Assembly (NCBI GenBank): GCA_036500605.1
Contig: DASYBU010000044.1
Location: 1 to 64,000, forward strand
Source of the DNA: JAFALK01 sp036500605
GTDB lineage: Bacteria; Pseudomonadota; Gammaproteobacteria; Burkholderiales; Burkholderiaceae_C
Reading direction: 5' to 3'
DNA: 64,000 nucleotides
Shown here: positions 25,821 to 34,828 of the stretch, piece after piece
How positions within the stretch are numbered: the stretch's first letter is position 1
How the letters are laid out: every line of letters begins with the position of its first letter
Made by a program: the position numbers and the translations under genes
Notes under the pieces: generated by a model
Database searches by the model: none
What the model saw: only the letters and a program-made list of their open reading frames with translations
What the model was told of the DNA's origin: nothing

Positions 25821-27002
25821 TCAGGACCGCGATGCGTGAGCGGGGCACCGAAGCGCCGCCTGATAGATCTCCACCAACTGCCGGTAGTTGGCCGGTGCGC
25901 TCAATTCATGTTCGTAGTGGAGTCGCGCGCGACGCCCCATGGCGGCCAATGCGTCCGGCCTCGCCAGTGCGTCCGTCACAGCCTTCGCCCACGCCGGCCC
26001 ATCTCCGGCCGGTGCCAGCAAGCCGGTCACACCAACCTGCACAATCCCCGGCAGGGCGCCCAGATCGCTCACCAAGGCCGGCAACCCGCAGGCAAAGGCT
26101 TCAACAAGCGTGCGGGGAAAATTGTCATAACAAATGCTTGGCAGCAGCAACAGCTGCGCTTCCCGCATCAGCGCGTAGACCTGATCGCTCGGCAAGGACC
26201 CGAGCCATTCAATTCGTGGCTCAGCCGCCAAGCGACCGGCCAACGGGCCATCACCCACCATTCGAATTGGCAATCCCTCGGGCAGCCGGCGTGCCATCTC
26301 GAGCAAGGTATCAACCCCCTTCTCTTCCGACAAGCGGCCAACGAACAAGGCCCCCGAGCGCGGCACATCGGGCAGCGCAGGCAGATCAACAAAATTCGGC
26401 TTGACGCAAATCCGATCGGCGGGCAACCCGCCAGCGATGAATTTGTCGCGCGCAAAATCGGTCAGGGCGATGTAGCGGGTGATCTTGTCGCTCCACGTCC
26501 CCGCGAACCGATGAACGGTGTTGCCCAAGGCCAGCACGGCCGTCTGCGCGACGCTGCCGCGATAGCAGGCCCGCACGACGCCGCGCCAAGGCACCTTGCC
26601 CACGCAGTCCTCGCAGATCCTGCCGTCGCGCAGCAGCAGCGCTTGCGGGCACAACAGCCGGAAGTTGTGCAGGGTCTGCACCACGGGCACCGCATGACGT
26701 GCCGCGGCCCAATAGAGCGAGGGCGAAATCAGAGGCACGGTGTTGTGCACATGAATGATCTCGGGCCGGAAGCGTCGGATCGTCGCGCTTATGTCCTCAC
26801 CGGTGCGAGAGGACCAGAGAGCCTGCAAGGCCGCATCGACCTTGCCAGTCTGCATGAGCTCGGCGTAGTCTCGCTGATAGAGTTCCACCTCGTGCCCACG
26901 TTGACGCAGCAGGGCACATTCCGCTTCCACCACGGCGTCCTCGCCGCCGCGATATTGATAGGCGTTATGTGCGATCAGGACACGTGACGGCAGAGCACTC
27001 AT
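25821..27002 (-). CDS. Glycosyltransferase family 4
   Basis: A 393-residue GT-B fold transferase. The N-terminal domain starts VLIAHNAYQYRGGEDAVVEAE, where the GGE loop binds the donor, and HVHNTVPLISPSLY follows. The C-terminal domain shows ALFVGRLSEEKGVDTLLEMA, RMVGDGPLA and a Glu-rich donor-binding loop PSICYDNFPRTLVEAFACGLP. ATG 27000-27002 lies within the stop of the preceding transferase (ATGA); a longer frame upstream is within that gene. It should add one sugar of the EPS repeat in the cytoplasm; the donor and linkage cannot be told. An 89-base gap separates it from the GH39 gene downstream. Confidence 0.93.
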   Translation of the reverse strand: MSALPSRVLIAHNAYQYRGGEDAVVEAECALLRQRGHEVELYQRDYAELMQTGKVDAALQALWSSRTGEDISATIRRFRPEIIHVHNTVPLISPSLYWAAARHAVPVVQTLHNFRLLCPQALLLRDGRICEDCVGKVPWRGVVRACYRGSVAQTAVLALGNTVHRFAGTWSDKITRYIALTDFARDKFIAGGLPADRICVKPNFVDLPALPDVPRSGALFVGRLSEEKGVDTLLEMARRLPEGLPIRMVGDGPLAGRLAAEPRIEWLGSLPSDQVYALMREAQLLLLPSICYDNFPRTLVEAFACGLPALVSDLGALPGIVQVGVTGLLAPAGDGPAWAKAVTDALARPDALAAMGRRARLHYEHELSAPANYRQLVEIYQAALRCPAHASRS

Positions 27003-28150
27003 GGCCGTCCGGGCTTCAATGAATAGCGAATCGCCTGGTGCAGCCCATCGGCGGCATTGGCGTAGGTGTAGGGCGCGACCAGTTGCCGACTGCGCTCGGC
27101 CATCTGCCGCCAGAGCCCCGCGTTGGAGAGCACCTCGGCGCAAGCGGTGGACCACGCGTCCACATCCAGGGGCAGCACGCGCCCGTTCTGGCCGTCCCTG
27201 ACCAGTTCGCCCGCGACGCCAGCCTGTGGCGAGACAAGGACCGGCAGGCCTGATGCGCAGGCCTCGTTGGCGACCACTCCCCAGGTGTCATCAAGGGTCG
27301 GGAACAACATGAGGCGCGCCTTCGCGTAGTGGTCTGGCAAATCTCCCTGACTCGCGAAACCGGCAAAGTCGGCCTGCACCGCGGCGCCGAGCCGGACGAC
27401 TTCGCGCCGCATCTGCGGCTCAAGATCACCCGCCCCTACAAACAGCAGCTTGACCTGACGTCCCATCTTTCTTGCAGCATCAGCCGCCACCTGCAGGGCA
27501 AAGAGTGGCTGCTTTCCGACCGCGAAACGCCCGCTGAAAATGAAGTCGTAGGGCCGCTGTCCATCCAGCGTTCGCTCGAAGCGTTCGTTGTCAGTGCAGA
27601 GGTGTGACTTGAACATCATCGGGTCCGCGACGCCGTATTGCCTATACAAGGCCTTGCTGCCCTCACTGGCGCCCACGAATGCAGAGCTGCGCGCATAGAC
27701 GTATCGCCGCACAAGACGGTGAATCGGGGTCAGCTTGGCCTCGGATTCGACGGTGCCGTCCGTCATGGGAATATGTGGAACGCGTTTGCGGCGTGCATAA
27801 GCGAAAGCAGCAAGGTGAGTTGGATTGAATCCCGTGGTGACCACCGCTTGGGGCTGCTGGGCGGACAAAGCGCGCCAGACGCCTGAATTGAAATGAATGA
27901 AGCGCCCCTTGAACGTGAGGAACCGCTCTCGGAAGAAGAAATGCTCTGCGCGCAACGCCGCGAGGTCCCATTGCCTGTCTGGCTCACGGCCGCTGCAGAA
28001 ATACACCTTGAGCTCAATGCCGGGGACCTCTGCCAGTAGGTCGTAGATCGGCAAACGATAGGGCGCCGGAATATTGGTCACCAAGGCAACACGGATCGGC
28101 AATGGTGCAGCAGCGGCAACGCCGGCCTCCTGCCGGAGTGCGTCACCCAT
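26999..28150 (-). CDS. Glycosyltransferase family 4
   Basis: A 383-residue GT-B transferase. The N-terminal region has VALVTNIPAPYRLPIYDLL, typical of several EPS transferases, and TTGFNPTHLAAFAYA. The C-terminal donor domain has FIFSGRFAVGKQPLFAL, LLFVGAGDLEPQM and LMLFPTLDDTWGVVANEACASG, the E..ACASG part being the donor-binding ExxxxxG-type region. The start ATG 28150 overlaps the upstream GT2 gene by eight bases (ATGGGTGA). It likely adds one sugar to the lipid-linked repeat. Confidence 0.92.
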   Translation of the reverse strand: MGDALRQEAGVAAAAPLPIRVALVTNIPAPYRLPIYDLLAEVPGIELKVYFCSGREPDRQWDLAALRAEHFFFRERFLTFKGRFIHFNSGVWRALSAQQPQAVVTTGFNPTHLAAFAYARRKRVPHIPMTDGTVESEAKLTPIHRLVRRYVYARSSAFVGASEGSKALYRQYGVADPMMFKSHLCTDNERFERTLDGQRPYDFIFSGRFAVGKQPLFALQVAADAARKMGRQVKLLFVGAGDLEPQMRREVVRLGAAVQADFAGFASQGDLPDHYAKARLMLFPTLDDTWGVVANEACASGLPVLVSPQAGVAGELVRDGQNGRVLPLDVDAWSTACAEVLSNAGLWRQMAERSRQLVAPYTYANAADGLHQAIRYSLKPGRP

Positions 28151-29063
28151 GATCGCTATCCCGACCACCATAGCTGTTGCCTGGCGCCATGGCCATCGCG
28201 GTAAGCTTGCCGAGCCCCGTCGCGGCCTTGCATTCAAGGGCAAGCTGTCGCGGACTCCTCATGAGCCTGGCCAACAGCGCCGCAAAGCCAAAAGCCGCAA
28301 AGCCGAACATGCCGCGCAGCGCATCAGGAGCATAGGCAGGCCAGCCGCCGCGCGCGCGTCGCATGCGAGCAAAATTATTGCCGCCGATATAGGCGCGCTG
28401 AAGAATCCAGCGGCGCGTCGCACGCTCCGGCGGGATGTCCTCGTTGGCGACCGCCTCGTCGCACCAGATGAGCTTGGCGCCGTGTCTCTCACAGCGGCTG
28501 AAAAACTCGGAGTCTTCCCCGCCGCTGACGGAAAAGTCCGCCTTGAAACCGCCCACGTCCAGGTACAGCTGCCGTTTGAACAGCACGTTGCCGGTGGCGC
28601 ATTGTTGCCAATTGAGCCGCGTACCAGTCGGAAAACGCGGCCTCTCGAAATAACTCAGGGCCAGCAGTGTTTGATCCATCACCTGGCGATAGGCCGGCGG
28701 CACCGGCCCAAAAACGGCATCAGCCTGCGTGGCGCGCGCCGTGGCCACCAAGGCCGACAGCCAATCACGCTCTGCCCATTCGTCGTCGTCAATGAAGGCG
28801 ATCCAGCTGCCACTGGAAGCGTGCAGACAGTGCGCCCGGGCGTAGCCGACACCATTGCGCGCCTCGCATTCATACCGAAGGGGCAGCGGAAACCCGCCCT
28901 GCAGGCTCAGCACAAGCTCGCGAGCACTTCCCGCGGCATCGTTGTCCACCACCAACGCATCCAGCTCGCAGTCGGCCGGCATGGTCAAGGCTGCAATGCT
29001 TTCCAAGGCTTTGCGCAAGCCCTCCGGACGCTTGAACGTGCAAATGCAGATGCTGATGCGCAT
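28143..29063 (-). CDS. Glycosyltransferase family 2
   Basis: A 306-residue inverting transferase of the GT-A fold. MRISICICTFKRPEGLRKAL is the usual GT2 start; VVDNDAAGSA and FIDDDEWAERDWL hold the acidic metal/donor residues (the DDD at about residues 94-96). TGNVLFKRQLYLDVGGFKADFSVSGGEDSEF, the acceptor-site region seen here in parts (GGEDSEF), is typical. The C-terminus has a hydrophobic stretch (about residues 255-275) that may associate with the membrane. Its start overlaps the stop of the upstream GT2 gene (ATGA), and two adjacent Met codons leave a one-residue uncertainty. Confidence 0.93.
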   Translation of the reverse strand: MRISICICTFKRPEGLRKALESIAALTMPADCELDALVVDNDAAGSARELVLSLQGGFPLPLRYECEARNGVGYARAHCLHASSGSWIAFIDDDEWAERDWLSALVATARATQADAVFGPVPPAYRQVMDQTLLALSYFERPRFPTGTRLNWQQCATGNVLFKRQLYLDVGGFKADFSVSGGEDSEFFSRCERHGAKLIWCDEAVANEDIPPERATRRWILQRAYIGGNNFARMRRARGGWPAYAPDALRGMFGFAAFGFAALLARLMRSPRQLALECKAATGLGKLTAMAMAPGNSYGGRDSDHG

Positions 29064-29821
29064 CACACCCGCCCCTCTGCCGCCAGTTGTTTCAGCAAGC
29101 GGCGCTTGCGCACTTGATAGCGCAACGCGTGGAGCACGCGATCAACGGGCGAATCGGAGGCGTAGCGCAATCTCACTTGGTGATCCTCCTCGAATGAGGC
29201 CATGCGATTGGCCGTCGTGGTGCTGCCGGCGTGCCATCGAAAGGCTGCCAGTTCCGCCTCCATGTAGGCGGGCTCGGCCAGCGCCGACACGCGCAGCCAG
29301 AAGTCGTAGTCCATGGCGTATTTGAGCTCGCTCGAAAAGCCGCCAGCGCGCTCGAACAGGGACTTGCGCATGAAAACCGAAGGGTGCGCAATGAAGTTAC
29401 CCTGAATGAGCCGCTTGCGCGAATAGCGCGGCATCTTCCAATTGTCCTTGACGAGCTTCCCGTCGTGGTCGGACATCATGCGCGCAAACATCCATTCGGC
29501 GCCAGATTGCTCCAGCAAGGCAACGGCGCGGGAAACGACGTCCTTGCCAAGGTAGTAATCGTCGGAGTGCAGGTGCGCGATGATTTCTCCGCCGGCCATG
29601 GCAGCGCCAACGTTCATCGCCTTGGCGATGCCGCCTCGCACATCCGTCACCCATTTGACCTGTCCGCTCAAGCCCTGGATGCGCTGCAGCGTTCCGTCAG
29701 TGGAACCACCATCCACAAAAACCTGCTCAATGTCGGGGTAGTCCTGCGCCAGCACGGACGCAATGCTCTCGTCGATCAAAGGTTCGCTGTTCCAGCTGCA
29801 GGTAATGATAGAAACTTTCAT
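29063..29821 (-). CDS. Glycosyltransferase family 2
   Basis: A 252-residue GT2 transferase. MKVSIITCSWNSEPLIDESI, VFVDGGSTDGTLQ and HLHSDDYYLGKD give the GT-A donor site; the last has the metal-binding acidic pair. GNFIAHPSVFMRKSLFERAGGF and YAMDYDFWLRV form the acceptor/catalytic region, resembling WcaA and related colanic-acid transferases. The start at 29821 gives the canonical N-terminus; the open frame runs 66 bases further, into the region upstream. It is 11 bases from the stop of the GT4 gene before it. Confidence 0.94.
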   Translation of the reverse strand: MKVSIITCSWNSEPLIDESIASVLAQDYPDIEQVFVDGGSTDGTLQRIQGLSGQVKWVTDVRGGIAKAMNVGAAMAGGEIIAHLHSDDYYLGKDVVSRAVALLEQSGAEWMFARMMSDHDGKLVKDNWKMPRYSRKRLIQGNFIAHPSVFMRKSLFERAGGFSSELKYAMDYDFWLRVSALAEPAYMEAELAAFRWHAGSTTTANRMASFEEDHQVRLRYASDSPVDRVLHALRYQVRKRRLLKQLAAEGRV

Positions 29822-29832
29822 GATCTTGGCGC

Positions 29833-30933
29833 CTAGCGAGCTACCCGGCGATAGGCGCGTAGCGTGTCGCGCGCGCACTGCGCCCATGCAAAGTGCTTGA
29901 CGCGCTGCCGGCCTTTCTCAATCAGATCGCGTCGAACCATATCAGCATAGAGCGTCTGCTCCAGCGCAATTCTCAACTCGTCAATGCTGCCCGGATCGAA
30001 GAAGGCCGCGGCATCTCCAATGACCTCGGGCATGGAGCTGGTGTTGCTGCTGACGACCGGGCAATTTCGAGCCATCGCCTCAAGCGGCGGCATGCCGAAG
30101 CCCTCATACATGGAGGGATAGACGAACGCTGCTGCGCTTTCGTAGAGATGCGCGAGTAGCGCGTCTGCACCGCCGCGTTGCAACACCTGGCCGTCTTCCA
30201 GCTTGCACGCCTTGAACAAGTTCTGCTCATCGACGGTGAACGGCCCTCCACCAAAGGCAATGATGGAAAAATCGCGTCTCAACATTGGCGAGGCCCCTAC
30301 GGCCTTAACAAGGCTGGAGAAGTTCTTGTAGCCGCCTCGATGGCCCACGTAGAGGAGGAAGGGGCGTTGACCCTCGCAGGCAACCGCTTGCCCTACCGTC
30401 GCGAGTTGGTCCACGCCATGGTGAATCACCGAGATCTTCGCGTCGGGGACATCGAGCAAAGCGATGAGATCCCGCCGCGTGCTTTGAGACACGCAAACCA
30501 CATGATCGGCATGCAGCACCGCCTGCCTCTTTAGCGCTGCCACGCGCTCGCCGTCAGGAAACTCGGCTGGGTACAACTCATGAATCATGTCGTGGATGGT
30601 CACCACATAGGCCGACTTTGCGTGCTTGCCGACCTGGCCCGAGTAATACGTCTCATGAATCAGCTGAGGCTGCCAGCGCGCCACCTGCCAGTCGAACGAA
30701 ACCGCATTCAGGCGCAAGAGATGGCGCTTGAGCGGTGAGGGCCACCTGCCGACATTGCGCCCGCGTACGACATGCCCCGGCAGTGCCCCGAGGTACTCGT
30801 TGAAGTGGAATGGAGCCATGACCCGCAACGCCTCATCCATGGCCTCAAAATGATTCGCCAGTTGGTAGAAATAGCGCGAGATACCGCCAAACTTCTGCGA
30901 AGCAAAGATGCCCGGATCAAATGCGATCTTCAT
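29833..30933 (-). CDS. Glycosyltransferase family 4
   Basis: A 366-residue GT-B transferase of the type often called a mannosyl- or rhamnosyltransferase in EPS loci. FDPGIFASQKFGGISRYFYQL is the N-terminal signature; VVTIHDMIHELYPAEF and VCVSQSTRRDL follow. The donor domain has FLLYVGHRGGYKNF, AAAFVYPSMYEGFGMPPLEAMARNCPVVSS, seen here as YPSMYEGFG and PPLEAMA, and TSSMPEVIGDAA. It is three bases before the wzx stop-to-start boundary in the same direction and belongs to the right EPS arm. Confidence 0.94.
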   Translation of the reverse strand: MKIAFDPGIFASQKFGGISRYFYQLANHFEAMDEALRVMAPFHFNEYLGALPGHVVRGRNVGRWPSPLKRHLLRLNAVSFDWQVARWQPQLIHETYYSGQVGKHAKSAYVVTIHDMIHELYPAEFPDGERVAALKRQAVLHADHVVCVSQSTRRDLIALLDVPDAKISVIHHGVDQLATVGQAVACEGQRPFLLYVGHRGGYKNFSSLVKAVGASPMLRRDFSIIAFGGGPFTVDEQNLFKACKLEDGQVLQRGGADALLAHLYESAAAFVYPSMYEGFGMPPLEAMARNCPVVSSNTSSMPEVIGDAAAFFDPGSIDELRIALEQTLYADMVRRDLIEKGRQRVKHFAWAQCARDTLRAYRRVAR

Positions 30934-30936
30934 GAC

Positions 30937-32430
30937 TCACCCAGCATCAGTCGTTGCGAAGATCCGCCGCCGAACGCGCGCGCGATGCTCCGGTAACAGG
31001 GTGTGCCGCCAGAACACAACCAACATCACCATCTCAGCGGCAACGGCTGCGACCGGATGGGCCCAGGCAGACGCAGGTGAGAGCAACAGTACAAGGGCCT
31101 CGCCAACCACCATACCAACCACGGCAACGAGTGCGGCCGGGGCGAGTGCATGCTGCCACCAAACTGCCGCCTCGATGCGAATGACTCGCTTGCCAAAGTA
31201 TGCGAGAAACACCGCCGCCGAGAAGATCGACACAACCAAGTGCGACGCCGCCACGCCTTCGATCCCACCCCAGCGAGCCCCGACAAAGATGGCAGCCAAC
31301 CCGACGACGGCGCGCCCTGCGGAGAAAAATCCCGTGACGGCTGGACGCCCAGAGCCGTCCGTCACCAGCGAGGGCGCGTTGGTGACCGAATCCACCAGGG
31401 TACCGATCGCAATCATGATCAGCACTGCAGTCCCCTTGTCAGCAAATTCAGGCCCGAGCCAGGCCGTCAGGAACCAACGTCCGATCAAGGCCAGACCCAC
31501 GACTGCCATCACATTCAGTACACCCACATAGCGCATGCTGAGCAACATCAACTCACGCACCTCGACGTGAGCGCCCTTGGCCAGCAAGGCGCTGCTGGTT
31601 GGGAAAATCACCTGGGTCAACCGGAAGGTCATGCCCAAGACACGATTGGCGAGCACGACGGGAACGCTGTAGAGAGCCACCTGTGGCACGCCAAGTACCG
31701 CAGCGATGACGAGCTTGTCGGAATGCTGATAGGAGAGCGAGGCAAGCCGGCTGAGATAGGTGTACGCACTGAAACTCAGCAGCTCACGCCGCAGGGCCTT
31801 TTGCGGCCAGGCAATACCTACGTGGGGCAGGAGACGCCGAATGAGCCAGAACAGCATCAACACACTGACGGCCGCGAGTGCGTTTCGCAGCCACATTACG
31901 CCTGCCAAATGGCCGCCCGCGAGAACCAGCAGCGCGATGACAGTCGGTACGGCCACACCGTTCAAGATCTCGATGCCGCTGCTGATGTCGTAGCGCTCGA
32001 GCGCTTGTGGAATACTTAAACCAAAGCTGTAGAGTTGCGCCAGCAAAAAACCAATGGCGGAAACGCGAAGCACGTGAATCATGTCGGCATTGCCTGGGGA
32101 TTCAGCGAGCCATTTCGTCAGAGGCACCGCAAACACGAACTGCAAGACCGCACCGACAACGCCAATCAGTGCATAGAAGGCAAGCCCGAAGCCCACCACC
32201 TGCCCGACGCGGGCATGATCCCCCAAGGCCCGCGACTCGGCAACAAACTTGACGGAACTCGCCGTGACGTTGATGTCCAGCACGGCCAGATAGCCGGCGA
32301 TGCTGGTCACGATGACGAACAAGCCGTAGTCAGCCTGCCCCAAGCCCCTGATGAAGATGGGCACGGTGACGAACATGATCAAAGCGGGGATCAAGGCCCC
32401 CGCCAGGTTGTTCAGCGCGTTACGCAGCAT
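30937..32430 (-). CDS. Oligosaccharide flippase (Wzx type)
   Basis: A 497-residue inner-membrane protein with about 12-14 hydrophobic segments, in the MATE/MOP superfamily. The N-terminus NNLAGALIPALIMFVTVPIFIRGLGQADYG is split here as NNLAGALIPAL and FIRGLGQADYGLF, the latter a strong flippase signature. It should flip the completed undecaprenyl-linked repeat to the periplasmic face. It is followed by the GT4 gene and preceded by the polymerase-like gene 40 bases upstream, as expected for a Wzx/Wzy-dependent EPS pathway. Specificity cannot be read from sequence. Confidence 0.92.
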   Translation of the reverse strand: MLRNALNNLAGALIPALIMFVTVPIFIRGLGQADYGLFVIVTSIAGYLAVLDINVTASSVKFVAESRALGDHARVGQVVGFGLAFYALIGVVGAVLQFVFAVPLTKWLAESPGNADMIHVLRVSAIGFLLAQLYSFGLSIPQALERYDISSGIEILNGVAVPTVIALLVLAGGHLAGVMWLRNALAAVSVLMLFWLIRRLLPHVGIAWPQKALRRELLSFSAYTYLSRLASLSYQHSDKLVIAAVLGVPQVALYSVPVVLANRVLGMTFRLTQVIFPTSSALLAKGAHVEVRELMLLSMRYVGVLNVMAVVGLALIGRWFLTAWLGPEFADKGTAVLIMIAIGTLVDSVTNAPSLVTDGSGRPAVTGFFSAGRAVVGLAAIFVGARWGGIEGVAASHLVVSIFSAAVFLAYFGKRVIRIEAAVWWQHALAPAALVAVVGMVVGEALVLLLSPASAWAHPVAAVAAEMVMLVVFWRHTLLPEHRARVRRRIFATTDAG

Positions 32431-32469
32431 CGACCATCAGAGCCTGGCTGGTGTGCATGCTCCCCCCAT

Positions 32470-33876
32470 TCAGTCCGACTTGCGGCCCTGCTGGGCGCGC
32501 GCGACGAAAAATGGCAGTCCCAGGCAGAACGCGATCATTTGAGTGGTGCGAAATTGCGGGATCGGTGTACCCAACAGAAAGTCGGGCAGCATGAAGATCA
32601 TCCCGCAGATAGCGGCGAAAACCAACGCACCGCCTTCCGAGGTCTGATGTTTCATTGATCGCACCTTGCGGACGAACGAGGCGATGACGCCGAGCATCAG
32701 CATCAACCCGACCAAACCCGTCTTCATCACGACGTGCAGAATGCCGCTGTGCAGGAAAGCGCCGGGCCGTGTCGGGTCCTGCCACGGGATCAGGATGGTC
32801 GCGGGATAGCGCCCCCACGCGCCCAGGCCGACGATTGGGGAATGCACAAATGAATTGAACGCCAGGCGCAATTCCAGCGTCCGTGCATTCGTGCCTTCGT
32901 TGGAACTCAACAGGTCGTAGACAAAGGACAGGAGCCCAAGCTTTTCGGCCCTGGCTCCCAGGCGTTTCGCCGCAAAAAAACCAACGGCCACCGTCATGAT
33001 CGGCAACACGATCGCAATCCCCACGAGGCGCAAACTGGGACGAAGATTCCAGAACAGATAGATCCCGCACATCAGGATACCCACCCAGGCTGTACGCCGA
33101 TACGAAAGCAGCACACAGACAATGCCGAGCACCACAACGGCCCAGCGCAGCACTCGCCAGCCCAGCGAATCACCATCTTTGGGTGGATTCACAAACAATT
33201 GCCAGCAGCATGTCGCCGCGGCCAGCACGCAGACCAGTGAGTCCACGATATCGAAGTAGGTCAGCTTGATGTTGATCTTCTCGACGTTGCTGTAGACATT
33301 GGCCGGGTCTCCGCCAAAGGCCGCCCAGCGAACCAGGCCGTAGCCCGACTTCAGCAAGCCCGCCACCACAATGAATTGAAGCAGCCATGAAATTGACTTT
33401 TCATTGCGCGCACTCGCGACCATGAAGGCGATCAGCAGACCCATCCAGACCACGTTGATGAAGCCGTCGCCGTTCAGCATGTCAGCGATGTCCACTCCCG
33501 CGGTCAGCCCCCAGCAAAGGTGGAGGATGAAAAGCAGGCCCCACATGAGAAACCAACGATTGATGCTGGAAGCAGGCTGCCTGGGCTGCTTGGCCAATGC
33601 CCGGCCCATCACAGCCCAAAAGGTGCCCAGCACCAAGGCCCAGAAGACAAAGGGGAAGAAGAGCTGACCGGACCCACGCGAATACATGGCCCCAGTGGCC
33701 GAAGAGAACGAGCCCCAGTTCACCCCGGAAAAGCTGAAGAACACGCCCAAGTAGGTGAGCAAGGGCAACAGGGGTTGGCTGACCGAGAAGGCCGCGAGGA
33801 ATACCAGGGCAAACGCCGCGCCGAGTGCCATCAAGTAGGGCAGGCTGTAGTAATAGGCGACAAACAGATATTCCAT
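32470..33876 (-). CDS. O-antigen ligase/polymerase family protein (Wzy type)
   Basis: A 468-residue membrane protein with about 11-12 hydrophobic segments and a large periplasmic loop in the C-terminal half (about residues 310-370). The loop contains LRLAFNSFVHSPIVGLGAWGRYP and a His in FLHSGILHVVMKTG, both fitting the Wzy/WaaL fold in which a loop His and Arg are important. ATG 33876 is preferred over a TTG 12 bases upstream; the start is one base beyond the fcl stop. In this locus the most likely role is polymerisation of repeats in the periplasm. Confidence 0.9.
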   Translation of the reverse strand: MEYLFVAYYYSLPYLMALGAAFALVFLAAFSVSQPLLPLLTYLGVFFSFSGVNWGSFSSATGAMYSRGSGQLFFPFVFWALVLGTFWAVMGRALAKQPRQPASSINRWFLMWGLLFILHLCWGLTAGVDIADMLNGDGFINVVWMGLLIAFMVASARNEKSISWLLQFIVVAGLLKSGYGLVRWAAFGGDPANVYSNVEKINIKLTYFDIVDSLVCVLAAATCCWQLFVNPPKDGDSLGWRVLRWAVVVLGIVCVLLSYRRTAWVGILMCGIYLFWNLRPSLRLVGIAIVLPIMTVAVGFFAAKRLGARAEKLGLLSFVYDLLSSNEGTNARTLELRLAFNSFVHSPIVGLGAWGRYPATILIPWQDPTRPGAFLHSGILHVVMKTGLVGLMLMLGVIASFVRKVRSMKHQTSEGGALVFAAICGMIFMLPDFLLGTPIPQFRTTQMIAFCLGLPFFVARAQQGRKSD

Positions 33877-33877
33877 A

Positions 33878-34828
33878 TCAGGCGCCAAGCGAGGCGGCCC
33901 GCGCCTTGAAGTCTTCGTACGCGAGAGAAATACCCTCCTTCAACCCGGTATCAGCTCGCCAACCGAGGGCTGACAGCCGAGCAACGCTCATAAGCTTTCG
34001 TGGCGTGCCGTCTGGCTTGCTGGAGTCAAAGACGATGTTCCCGTTGAAGCCTACAACTTCCATCACGATCGCGGCCAATTCGCTGATCGCGACGTCCGTG
34101 CCCGTTCCAATATTGACAAGCGGACCGTCATAGCCCTGCTCGGTGAGGAACACGCAGGCATCGGCCAGATCGTCGACGTACAGGAACTCCCGCATGGGCG
34201 CGCCACTGCCCCACACCACGTATTCCTGATCTCCGCGCACCTTGGCCTCGTGGGCCTTGCGGATCAGCGCCGGCAGCACATGGCTGTTGGCGAGGTCGTA
34301 GTTATCGTTCGGACCATAGAGATTGGTCGGCATCACGCTGACGTACTGACGCCCGTATTGCGCGTTATAGGCCTCGCACAGCTTGATGCCGGCAATCTTG
34401 GCGATTGCATAAGGCTCATTGGTCACCTCCAGCGGACCGCCGAGCAGGCTGTCTTCAGTCAGCGGCTGCGGCGCCAACTTGGGATAAATGCAACTCGAAC
34501 CCAAGAACATCAGCCGCTGCACGCCAGCCAGATGGGCGCCGTGGATCAGATTGGCCTCGATCATCAGATTCTGAAAGAGAAAATCAGCCCGATAGACGTT
34601 GTTCGCCTGGATACCGCCCACCTTGGCGGCTGCAATGTAGATGTAGTCCGGCCTGTGTTCAGCCAAGAACGCCTGCACGCCGCTCTGATCGACCAGATCA
34701 AGTTCAGTGCGCGAAGCGGTGAGAAGGTTCGCGTAACCGCCGCTCCGCAACCGCCGCACAAGCGCCGATCCAACCATCCCGCGATGGCCTGTCACAAATA
34801 TGCGGGCGTCTTTGGGCGGCGCGTTCAT
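33878..34828 (-). CDS. fcl: GDP-L-fucose synthase
   Basis: A 316-residue SDR enzyme that performs epimerisation and NADPH reduction of GDP-4-keto-6-deoxymannose to GDP-L-fucose. Motifs: FVTGHRGMVGSALVRRL (NADP site), AAAKVGGIQANN, FLGSSCIYPKLAPQP, EPYAIAKIAGIKLCEAYN with the catalytic Tyr and Lys, and MPTNLYGPNDNYD. It directly follows gmd, overlapping by ATGA, so the two-step pathway from GDP-mannose is coupled. GDP-mannose would come from manC in the left arm. Confidence 0.97.
   Translation of the reverse strand: MNAPPKDARIFVTGHRGMVGSALVRRLRSGGYANLLTASRTELDLVDQSGVQAFLAEHRPDYIYIAAAKVGGIQANNVYRADFLFQNLMIEANLIHGAHLAGVQRLMFLGSSCIYPKLAPQPLTEDSLLGGPLEVTNEPYAIAKIAGIKLCEAYNAQYGRQYVSVMPTNLYGPNDNYDLANSHVLPALIRKAHEAKVRGDQEYVVWGSGAPMREFLYVDDLADACVFLTEQGYDGPLVNIGTGTDVAISELAAIVMEVVGFNGNIVFDSSKPDGTPRKLMSVARLSALGWRADTGLKEGISLAYEDFKARAASLGA

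Noticed and set aside
25665..26987. A 440-codon plus-strand open frame opposite the GT4 gene
   Set aside because: Composition and overlap with a strong GT4 protein on the minus strand.
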